A stretch of DNA of 64,000 nucleotides from NCBI RefSeq assembly GCF_002775205.1, contig NC_036454.1:8003882-8067881 (forward strand), given 5' to 3'. Position 1 is the first letter of the stretch, and each line of letters opens with the position of its first letter. The notes beneath the pieces are model-generated. The model was not told the origin of the DNA and made no database searches. It worked only from the letters and a program-made list of their open reading frames with translations. Positions 22,330 through 32,300 of the stretch are shown here, one piece after another. The stretch is from Xiphophorus maculatus (lineage: Eukaryota > Chordata > Actinopteri > Cyprinodontiformes > Poeciliidae). The position numbers were made by a program, and so were the translations under genes.

Positions 22330-25224
22330 TTAGTAGTAGGAGTCGGTGATGCGCCTCATGCTCATCCACCTCATCCCGCTCCCGCCCATGTTGCTGAAGC
22401 TCCGGTACTCGCCAGGCCTCATGTACATCATCCTGCCTCTGAAATGGGGCTGCTCGTACATCAGCCAGTGGCCGTCCATCACGTTGCAGGACATGCAGTT
22501 GGACATGCGGTAGCGGTCCATGATGCTGTCGCAGTCGTCCATCATCTCGTACATCTGACCCCCGAAGTTCTCCCTCTCGTAGATCCTCATCCTGTAGGAT
22601 CCTCTGTACTGTGACGCGAGACAAAAACATTTGAGCCGCAGTTAGTTGTGTCTGCTATCTTCTAGTCTTTAAGTCAAATAAACTGAGCCAGTTTTAGATT
22701 TTGAACCTAAATGTGAGTTTGTGTAAGATAAACTTATAGCAGTAAGTTGTGTTAACTTTTTATTCATTTGGTAAAACCTCCAAAAGTGGAATAAACCCCA
22801 GTTTTTAAAAAACTGAGACAATAAAAAGACAGGTGTGGGAACTGTTTCCCAGAATGCTTAGCGGCTTGTTTCTGTATCCTGAGGACTCTTGTGTTTTATT
22901 AAGGCAAATGTGTATATTAATGCAACTGGAGAATAACATCATCTTCACACTAAATGTTTTAGGTCAGAATTCATTGTGACATTTAATAAAATTCATTATC
23001 AGAACAGAAATTTTGTTCATGCAATTTGAAACAAGAATTTAAGTTATTCTAAAAATGAACAATACATTTTCATCAATAATAAGGAAATATTTACTTAAAA
23101 CAAGCCTCTATAGCTTACTGAAAAGTTACTTTTAAGTTAGTTTGTTTTATTTCAAGTGTACTAAGATATTCGCTCTACAAATAATACCAAAAAATACTTA
23201 AGATTTTGTCCTTTTGCAGTGTATGAATTATTACTATTTAGAGAATAATGTCGTAAGAGAATAAAATCATAAAATTACAAGAATAAAGTCATAATATTTA
23301 CAGATTAAAGTAAAACTATAATTTTATTTATCTTTTTACTAGCATTGTCCTAATAGTTTGTGCCACCCTTTCACAGTTTGTGCCCCTGCTTGGGCCCTTT
23401 AAAAAAAAAAGTCTAGTCACGCCCCTGGCTGAGTGTGGGATTGGTTACCATGGGGATCATGCGGCAGGACCGGATGCCGTCGCTCATGCCCATCATGCTC
23501 ATGTAGTCGGCGTACTCGCCCCTCCTCATGAAGTACTGGTTGCCCATGTAGTTGGTGCGGTCGTAGACCATGAAGCAGCCTCTCTCCACCCGGCAGGAGT
23601 GACACCTGCTCAGGTAGGACGACATGTCTGGGCAGTCGCTCATGCACTCATAGGAGCGACCCTGGAAGTTCCGGTCCTCGTAGAAGACGACCTGAGACGG
23701 GAAGACTTTGGTTAGCTCCGGGGTTGCGTAGGAATTAGCTACATTTACTCAATTACATTTAGTATTTTTACTACGCTGAACTTTTTATTTTTACTTGAGT
23801 AATCTTATTTTATAAATATTATAAGTTTGATAATTACTACATTTAATAAATGATATAAATGTGTTAATTTACCAAATTTATTTAATTGTTAAATTTTATA
23901 AATTATTTACACACACTCTTTTTTAATATGCATATCTATATGTTACAAAAATTATTCTATTATTATTAGTTTTTATTTGAGTATTAAATCAGGGGCTTAA
24001 TCTGGGACCTGAGTTTGAATTTCATACCACAATCAAGTAAAAGTGGTATGACATTAAAAAAGTCTGTGAATCCTTATTATGAAGTATTGCTACTTTTATA
24101 TGAGTAAAATTTCTGGATTCTCTACTTCACTAAATAAAAGACCAACAAGTTTTAACCAAAAATTCACCATAAACAGACACAAACACCTGCAGTGTTTTGT
24201 TGAAGTTTCATAAGTTTTTAATTTTTAATTGAAAGATTTTTTTATGCCTGATTTTGTTATTTTTTGTTACTTATGTAAATTATTGTCATTTTCATCCTTA
24301 AAATTCCCATTTAACTTTATATTTAGTTTTGTTTTTAAATATAAAATGATTAATACTTTGATTAGTTACTCAAAACTTGAGTGGACCTTTTACCAAATAC
24401 GTTTTTGCTCTTATTTGAGTTGGATGGCTACTTCTTACTTTTACTTGAAAACAATTTTTGGGTTCTCTGCCCACATCTGGGTAACTCGAGTTGTTTCTTT
24501 AAGCCAGAAATCAACATTTGTTGCAGCTCTTTTTGGGCTTCCTCTACGTTTCGGCTGTTGAAATTCATTTTTAATTACTACTGTCATAATTGCATTTTAT
24601 ATGTAAGAATTTCTTGTTCATTGTAGATTGTAAATTTGACATAATTGACGTAATTAAGATATTTCACATAGGCATTTGGTCTAGTCAAAAACATAATGAG
24701 AGATATCTTCACTTACTAATACTTATAGTAATAAACCAATATCAGATATCTGGAATGTAAGTGCGGTGAAACTGATTTTATGTTAAATTGGCTTGCCATA
24801 GGATACCTAGCTAACAGCAGCGCGTTACATGGTCTTGTACTGCGGTCAACAATGCAGCGTTTTCACTGCAAACGCCAGTGAAAAGATGAGCCAGCAGAGT
24901 CAAAGTGGTGCGATCTGTGCTCAGATGGAGGTTTGGATAAAACTAAATATTGCAACGATGAGTTATCTTTCCTCTGAAGCACAAGCAGTTTATAGTTAAC
25001 GTCTCTACATTAAATTTTGGAACAATATGTAAACCTGGAAAACAGACAAAAAACCCCCGTATTTTTAAAATAGATATATTTTGAAAACATGCATATTTGC
25101 AACTCAAGCTTATACAAAGTTGAGCATAGTGATTAATCGCGCTGTTTTTAATTCATTTTTTTATAAGTTTTCCTCAAAACACATAATTAAAGAATGCCAG
25201 ACTCACCCTGCTCATCATGTTCAT
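22330..25224 (-). CDS. crygm: Gamma-M crystallin, three exons, complete
   Basis: A water-soluble structural protein of the fish lens, made of two beta-gamma domains each with two Greek-key motifs. Coding exons, in transcript order: 25207-25224 (six codons, MNMMSR), 23449-23691 (81 codons, Greek keys 1-2) and 22330-22608 (92 codons plus stop, Greek keys 3-4), 179 residues in all. Splice donors are GTGAGT and GTAACC; acceptors are cttcccgtctcag and cgcgtcacag. One tiny exon followed by one exon per domain is the standard gamma-crystallin layout. Greek-key starts are visible as [48 protein letters not shown] and [16 protein letters not shown]. Many methionines and few tryptophans mark the M subtype, linked to the high refractive index of the fish lens. 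Exons are GC-rich against AT-rich introns. Introns contain family E and family D repeats. The member number within the multigene gamma-M family cannot be decided here. Confidence 0.95.
22640..23220. mobile_element. Family E repeat in crystallin intron 2
   Basis: Shares, in inverted order, blocks with 32090-32760: gaactgtttcccagaatgct (there agcactctgggaaatagttc), aaaaagacagg, attttgttcatgcaatttga (there tcaaattgcgtgaacagaat) and ttgtgttaactttttattca. The end at 23100-23220 (gaaaagttacttttaagtta, ttaagattttgtccttttgc agtgta) also resembles 62915-63115. A non-autonomous transposon. Confidence 0.6.
23225..23335. repeat. Short degenerate array, core ~ ataaaatcataaaattac
   Basis: A few units of agaataaaatcataaaattacaag type, the same sequence style as the larger array in INPP5E intron 7 (35080-35660). 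Confidence 0.5.
23735..24480. mobile_element. Family D repeat in crystallin intron 1
   Basis: Begins ctacatttactcaattacat, includes ttttacttgagtaatcttat, and ends cttacttttacttgaaaaca with ttctctgcccacatctgg. The same beginning and end occur at 26950-27625 and 41875-42415, which delimits a roughly 550-750-bp element without coding sequence. Confidence 0.65.
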
Positions 25225-25328
25225 TCCAGGAGAGGTCATTTTGGTTGTCAGTCGGCTTTTGCTGCTGCGGGAACTGCTGTTGTTCTTTCTCTTGCACTAA
25301 ACTGTGCCTTATTTGGCTTAACCCTTTC

Positions 25329-25336
25329 CTTTTATA
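25329..25336 (-). promoter_or_regulatory. TATA box of the crystallin gene
   Basis: TATAAAAG on the minus strand, about 105 bases upstream of the start codon, which predicts transcription starting near 25300 and a 5' leader of about 75-80 bases. A TATA box close to the start codon is typical for gamma-crystallin promoters. Confidence 0.65.
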
Positions 25337-25379
25337 CTTGACCCAAAGACTGCCCCTTTTTGTTCAAACGCCCTGAGCC

Positions 25380-26940
25380 AGCAACAATGCCATAGAAAAA
25401 CACAGAATATGGAAAGAGTCGTCAACATTCCCGGGGGGCCAGCCAGCTCAGAAATCCATTCAGCGGCTGTTTCTCATGAAAAGTGTCGGCGGGTCACAGA
25501 AAGGATGGCGGGGTTAACAATCGGCGCTCTCACCTTGACGTTGTCCATTCACCATGACCTACCTCAGCATCAACAGCGTTCTCTTTTTTGTTTCCCCCTG
25601 ACATAATGAGCTTTGTGCAGTCAGTACTTTTGGCATGTTGCTAAGCGTGTGGAAAGTTATTGTGTTTCCATTAAAAGGTAAAACAATTTGAAAGAAAAGA
25701 TTGAAAAGTGCTAACACAATACTATTTTTTTTAATTTATTTGCTTCATACTGACAAAAAGTAAAAACTAGAGAAAATATAAGTTAAAACAAATTATCATG
25801 CCCAATTGACATGCAATTTTACATTATCTGTTCAAAAAGAGCAGAAGATACAAGATCATCAATTTACAAACATTTAAATATCCAAACATTAGACAAACTT
25901 CAATTATTTCCACATTATATGACACTAAAATCTCACATTCTCATCCTTAAATGTGCAATTATTTATACATTTTTAATATCATCAATAACATTTTCGATGA
26001 CACCCATACCATGTTTTCCAATAAGCTCCTTTTTAAGCAGTTTTTTAAGCTGGTTTATATTTAGTCCATTACACACTGATAAATGTTCTAATTCATTGGT
26101 TTTTAAATTATAACTCCCTTCCTTGTCACAAAACATTTATTGTATCATGTTTTTTTTTTTTACTTTAAACGTGAATTGTACAGTTTTAAATGTTACAAGA
26201 TCTAAGAATTTCAGTCCATTTGATTTAAAAAAATAACAGGTTTGTTCTCAATATCCCATTTTATGTTGTATTCAAATTTATTTATTTTTTTCGTATTACG
26301 TACAACGGTTGTAAATTTGTTTTGTATGTATTGCCCCAAACTTCCACACAATATGTCAAATGTGGTACAATGTGTATTATACAAAATAAATAAAAAATTT
26401 TTGTAAATTCTATAATGATAGAAAAAAACTAAAATACTAAGCAGCAGACTTTTTATTTGGTTTTAATCTGTTTTAATTTACTCTAAATAATTAATGGAGA
26501 ATTCTGTACTGTTGATAACTGATAACTGGGATCAATTGAAATATTGGTGTGATTGAATTTAAATTGAGACTACATTTGTTGTCTCTATAAAAATAAACCA
26601 AATTGATCATGTGTATGATTTTTTTTTAATTGGTGCATCCCAGAAATAAATTAAGGCTGATTCTACATTGGGTTTAAGGTAGCCATTTTTCAATATTCAA
26701 AATTATTTAAATGTTTCCATGTTTCAAGTTTGAGAGAAACATATTATGTTCTGCCGTCTCCAAAGATATTAAGGCAAAAATAACTAAATATGATCTAAAA
26801 TTAAACCACATGGATCAGAAAGTCTTAACAGAAAATAAAGAAATGACTTGGACAAAATATATAATACTGCTTTTTAAAAACTGATTTTATGTTTTTGGAT
26901 TTTTGTCTTCCCTGGTTTGACTTGACATTTTTTTTTTATC
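25380..26940. other. Intergenic, no gene recognised
   Basis: Upstream of the crystallin gene. 25380-25610 is less AT-rich and could hold promoter-proximal elements. The rest is strongly AT-rich with no gene. Confidence 0.4.
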
Positions 26941-26949
26941 GAATAAATG

Positions 26950-27625
26950 CAACAATAACTATAGTTACTTTTACTCAGTTACATTTACTTGAATAATTTC
27001 TGTGGGGAAAAATACTTTAGGAGTAGTTTTACTACATCTTACTGCTTACTTTTATTTTGGTAATATTATTATGAAGTGAGTGAAATTTCAGGATACTTTT
27101 CCTACTGCACTAAACTTCACTGAATAAAGAAAAAATGTGTTGTGTTAAAGTGAAACTTCTTATTTGTATTATTGTTGTCTTTTATATATTTTTTTATTTT
27201 CTTAGCCTGTTGTGACATTTTGATGCCAAAAAGATACAGCAAGGAGCAAATATTATCACCAGAGCATATTGATCTGTAAAAAAAAATATCTGTTGTGAGT
27301 TTTAGTTTCATAAGATATTTATATTGAAATAATTTGACATTGAACATGTCAATTTTGTTTTGTTTTGTCTGACTGATAACATAATTTTTAAGTACACTGC
27401 TCAAAAAAATAAAGGGAACACTTAAACAGGTGTTTAACACTTAAAGTGTTCCCTTTATTTTTTTGAGCAGTATATTAACTCAGACCTGATCAGATACAAA
27501 ATAGTTTTTTACTCTTAATTTAGTGATTTCGTGGATGGCAACTTTTCACTTTTACTTGAGTCAAAATATGTTGAAGTAGTGCTACTCTTACCCAAGTACA
27601 ATTTGTGTGTACTCTGCCCACCTTT
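26950..27625. mobile_element. Family D repeat interrupted by a hairpin element
   Basis: Begins cttttactcagttacattta, cttgaataatttctgtgggg and ends cttttacttgagtcaaaata and gtactctgcccacctttga, matching the other family D copies. It is split by the palindrome at 27395-27471. Confidence 0.65.
27395..27471. mobile_element. 77-bp palindromic Tc1/mariner-type remnant
   Basis: cactgctcaaaaaaataaag ggaacactt is followed within a few bases by its inverse aagtgttccctttattttttt gagcagt, flanked by TA on both sides. The terminus matches the widespread cactgctcaaaaaaataaag ggaaca ends of Tc1/mariner-like fish elements, and TA is that superfamily's target. Only the two termini remain. Confidence 0.75.
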
Positions 27626-27689
27626 GACCGTAAAATATCGGTACTTCATTAAGAAAATTAAAAACGACTATGGAAGTGATTGAACAGTT

Positions 27690-27845
27690 GTAATATAGCT
27701 TTCTGACTGAGGGGGGCGCTGTGACGCATCTCAATCCAGTTTTCTTCTGTCTTCTTGGCAACAAAATCCGTGTTGTTAAACGTTGCTAGGGAAGTCGCAG
27801 AGCTAATTTTAAAATTGCTACTCAGATGTTGACAGTTCACTGAAG
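27690..27845 (+). promoter_or_regulatory. Candidate INPP5E promoter and untranslated first exon with RFX-like half-sites
   Basis: The first coding exon of INPP5E begins at a splice acceptor (29312), so an upstream untranslated exon is expected. This stretch has lower AT content, an RFX X-box-like site gtcttcttggcaac (27749-27762), a second half-site gttgctagggaag (27782-27794), and a possible donor, actgaag followed by gtaaca, ending the exon at 27845. RFX regulation is usual for ciliary genes. The site matches the X-box consensus only in one half, so this is an inference. Confidence 0.35.
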
Positions 27846-28539
27846 GTAACACTACATTATCATGATTTCGATTTCTTTGAATAAAGGAACACAAATAAAC
27901 GGAGACTTTATGTTAATCCGGCTGAAAAAGATTTAACAGGAACGTTATTTAGCTCAGCTAGCTAGAATATATTGTTGCTATTAGTTAGCATTTAGCATTG
28001 CTAACCATAGCAGAATTGCTACCCAGTGTCCATAAAATAGTGGAAATGAAACAGCTGCTTTTGTTGTGAAACTTTCTGGTTAGAAAGTAAAACGCGTAAA
28101 AGTGGTAAAATATGTTAAAGTTAGAAATAACTTTATTTTTGGCAAAGTAAGTAAGTAACAATGTTCGGTAGCAGCAGTGATTTAACTGATTGAGTCAAAC
28201 ATTTGAGTTTTTAACCGCTAAATGTGTCATTGTTTAGCGATGTCAGCTATAACAACAACATCTGAATTATATTCTGCGCTGGAAGGACAATAAAAAGCGA
28301 TACTAAACTTAAAGGTTTGGTTTTCAAATCACAAATCAGAGTTCGCTTGTGTGGAAAAGTTACAGATGAAAAATTTATTTGTAACGGGCAAATTTGTTAG
28401 ACCAAAGTAACAACATATGTTGTTAGGGATGTACAAAACGAAACAGAAGCGCTTGATTTATGTAGAAAACGTTTTTGATGGTGAAATAACAGAATACCGC
28501 AAACTTAAATGGAATCTAATGGAATGGAATCTTTCTTCC

Positions 28540-28876
28540 CCACAGCCGTCAGAGCCATTACTCCCTGCCGCCCCCCTCTCCCACACATATCATAACCTCG
28601 CAGTCACACATACATATCCCCCACCCCCACACAGCCATATTGTTCTGCACTTTGCACTGTCACATTATCTGTACTTTGCCATAATTGGACCTGCTGCTAC
28701 TTCTTTGGTGTGGTTGAGTGCCTTTAGTTAATTTAGTTGTATATATTGTTATTATTATTATTGTGTGTTTGCTTATTTATACTGTATATATTTGACCTTT
28801 TGCACGGGAGCTGCAATGGAAATTTCGTTGAATTCTGTTCAATGACAATAAATGCTATCTAATCTAATCTAATCTA
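28540..28876 (+). repeat. LINE-like 3' end with (AATCT)n tail
   Basis: Ends gctgcaatggaaatttcgtt gaattctgttcaatgacaat aaatgct followed by tandem atctaatctaatctaatcta. A truncated body with an ATGACAATAAA-type signal and short tandem tail is the normal form of fish L2/CR1-type LINE copies. It lies in the presumed first intron of INPP5E. Confidence 0.6.
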
Positions 28877-29325
28877 AAATCCAGATAGTCCACCAAATTT
28901 AGCAATGATACATATAAAAACTTCAGGACACCAGATGTTAAGCTGGAGCGCCCTGATCTAAACCTAACTGACGTAGCAGTGGTTACATGTTCAGGTTTGA
29001 TTCTTGACATCTAGGATTGCTTTGAAATTTCCCCCAGTTTACCCTAATTTCCTTCCCTCTGTCTGCTGAAAAAACGGCCTTTCTGTTTAGATGCTGCCAT
29101 GTGGGTCATGGTGGTAGATGTAAGTTTAATTTTCTGCTTTTAATAGTATTCTACATGTAAATATAAAGTTTAATTTCACTTTCCTGTCATCAGACTATCT
29201 TCTTCCACGTATCTTCTGTATTTCAACAATACCTTTCCTATTCTCTGCCACCTCAGCTCCTCTAGGCAACTTATTTGACATTTTACTGAGATACTTTCTG
29301 TTTATTTGCAGGTCTTCTAATAGCA

Positions 29326-29381
29326 ATGAAAAAGCTTTATCCAGCTCACCACAGCTTGTTTCAGACATGAAGAAAGGATGA
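29326..29381 (+). promoter_or_regulatory. Two overlapping upstream ORFs before the INPP5E start codon
   Basis: Within the same exon, ATG at 29326 opens 14 codons ending TGA at 29368-29370. That stop overlaps a second ATG at 29367, which opens 4 codons ending TGA at 29379-29381, and this stop overlaps the main ATG at 29378 (ATGA). Such an arrangement would be expected to lower translation of the main frame and to favour reinitiation. Confidence 0.6.
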
Positions 29382-32300
29382 CTGAGAATGGAGAGGACTG
29401 TACTCTCAACCGCCCCTGTGAAGCTCCTGGGAAAGGAGACTATGGTGACGTAGAAAGCAAGATCCCCAAAACTCCTTTAGTTGATGTAAAATCTACCAAC
29501 AAGAACAATGATGCAGGACAGGCAGACAGGGAGATCCCTGTGTATCTGCCTCGCCCTCCATCAATACCTAAAGTCTCAAAGTTTGACAAAAGTGTGTCTG
29601 TGGAGGATAGCATGAGGACCAGGAAACTGAGAAGCAGCCAGGAGAGTCTGAGTGACAGAGCAGAGACGGGTTCCTCCACAGACTCTCTCAAAGATGATCG
29701 AATATCTCAGAGAAATGAGCAGAACTCCAACTCCAGACCCCAGCCTGCATTCGCAGTGGGATCTCCGGTCTTCCAGGACAGGAAGAGCCGGCAGCCGCAG
29801 CACGAAGCTCAGTCGTACAGGCAGCACAGTGTCTCGGACGACCAACGGGGGAGAGCCGCCAAGGCGCGGCTGTCTCCAGTGCAGCCCACAGGGCCGCTGC
29901 CCACTTTGGACAGCAACTTTGCGTCAGCCACTTTACGGGCAGCTAATAGGATTGACAGGGATTGTTTGGATTATGGCATGCTGGTCAAAGAGAAAGGCGG
30001 TGAGTGTCTCCACAGGAACCTGAGCGACAGCCGGCTTCTGGAGAACATGGGGTCGGACAGCACCTCGGTAAACTCCATGAAGTCCATCTACAGCGTACTA
30101 AGCCCCATCAGACCCCAGGATGTTCGAAACAGGTAAGGTAGACTTAGGACGCCGTGTAAGTGCCGGGCTCAGATTACCATCAGGTTGGCATTAAGGGTTT
30201 TTTGTGTAGCTTACTCTTCCTGGTATAACAGGGTCATTAGATGCTGAGGACTTTTAACAAGGTTGATATGGATGCTTAAAATCCTTCAAAATGCTTGAAA
30301 TTCATATATTTTTTCAAGGTTTGGAAAGGGCTTGATATTCAGACTACACCGTTTGAACATTATTGTTTTAGCATTTAATTTGAGCAGAAACGAAATTTAC
30401 CTTAAAATAATTTGTTTGGATTGTTTTAGTCTAATGAATGTTTCTTATTCCTAATGATTATTGATCTGTGTATTTTAAATAAAGTTTGGCTTATGTTTTA
30501 TACGCTAAACAACATTATTGAAATTGGGGGCTTTTTTTTCATTAGTGTTTTGTTTTTGGACCAGTCAGGTGTTCAGGAGAGACACATTTCAAAACATAAG
30601 ATTTTATTTTATTTTAATGTACTTTGTCCTTAGTGTAGAATGTAGAATACTGTTACAAGACATTACTAATAACAGCTATAAGTGAAGTCATATAATTGTG
30701 AATTGAAACTATCTTTTTGAAATTAATTTGCATTGTTTTATCTCCAAAGTGCAGTGCTGGAAAAGTTTGAAAACTTACCTTGAAAAGGCTTGAATTTTAT
30801 TGTGGAAAAGGTGTATGAATCCTGTTCTAGGGTTACAGATTAGAAATAAAGAGAATATATTGATAATGGCATAATAATGCAAGACCAATAAACTTTAATT
30901 TTGTAAATAATACTTACTATTGTAACTGGAAGATATTTTAAACATGCAAAATAAAGCGTGACAAACAGACACAATAATAAAACATAAATAAGAACCACTT
31001 ACAACCAAAATAAAGTAGATTATAATGTCTCTCTAAACAAAATTTCCCTTCAAAAACATTAATCATTACTGAACTTGTCAATTCAGTTTATCATGCGATC
31101 AAACGCTTAATTGCGACAGGCTTAATTAATACATTAACACAAATATCTTCTCGCATCTTTATGTTGTTTTTCAAAAATGTCAAAGAAAAAAAATTGCAAA
31201 ATACCAAAATTTTGTTTTCCTTTTCTGTTGTGTTTCCCTGCAACTTCAGGTTTTACAAATTTATTATGTGCCAACATCTTGAGCAGGAAGAGTGGTCTTA
31301 GAGAATATACCTGTTCAGCCTCATTTTTGACAGGAATGAAGCCAAAAATGGGTCAGACTATGATAGTTTTTCTCTTGTCAGCAACTATTAAAGACAAAGT
31401 CCAAGGTTTTCTTTTCAGCAGATTGTTTTTTTTTTTTTTTCCCTCGTTAGATGTCAGCTGTGATGCAGAAACTAATCCTAATTTTTTTTTCTCTCAGGAG
31501 TTTCCTGGAGGGGAGCATGCTGGGAAGCGGTGCCTTGCTCGGGGCTGAGGAGCTGGACCGCCACTTCCCCGACAGACAAGTCGGTGTTTACGTCGTCACC
31601 TGGAACATGCAGGGAGAGAAGGTAGGAGGAAGCATCAAACACCCTTACAGCATGTCGTTGACCTCCAGGTCATAACCAAACGTCTGACCTTTCAGTTCTT
31701 ACCAACCAACCTGAACGATCTCCTCCTTCCGACGGACTCTGACTTTGCACAGGATTTATACGTCATTGGGGTTCAGGAAGGCTGCCCTGACAGGTACGTC
31801 CAGGTAGAGGGTTTTTACGATTAATGTTGAGTTAATGATCAATTTGTATGCATGTGTTTGCTTGTAGGAGGGAGTGGGAGACCTGTCTTCAGGAAACTCT
31901 GGGACCTCACTATGTTATGCTTTACACGGCGTCGCATGGCGTTCTCTATCTTACCGTGTTTATCAGGAGAGACCTCATGTGGTTCTGTTCAGGTCTGTCC
32001 TCTATTGTTGCTCTGCTGCTTATCTTTACATGGTGAATCAATCATTTCAATCACTTGAAAATGAAAGTCCACCTGCTGCCTTGAAAATGCAATTAAAGTC
32101 AGCAAGAAAATTGTTTTGTTTTTAACTCAGAAATTAAAGTTTATGAAATTGATTTAACAACAGGAGACAAGTTGTCTAAACATTGTTTTTTTTAAGTTCA
32201 TTGGTCTTGAATTGTGAGTTTTAACTAAATGCTGCAATTTAAACCAAATATTTTTTTCACAGTATGCAAGAACAAAACTGCCCTCACCTAGTTAAAGAGC

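Noticed and set aside
22201-22614. 137-codon plus-strand frame rich in His, Ala, Val and Pro
   Set aside because: Antisense shadow of crystallin exon 3; the minus strand has the Greek-key motifs, splice sites and poly(A) signal.
23380-23715. 111-codon plus-strand frame
   Set aside because: Antisense shadow of crystallin exon 2.
27658-27894. 78-codon minus-strand frame near the INPP5E promoter
   Set aside because: No domain, no splice support; overlaps the region better explained as promoter and untranslated exon.
28417-28731. 104-codon plus-strand frame upstream of INPP5E
   Set aside because: Runs into a LINE-like 3' end; no conserved domain and out of place for an INPP5E exon.
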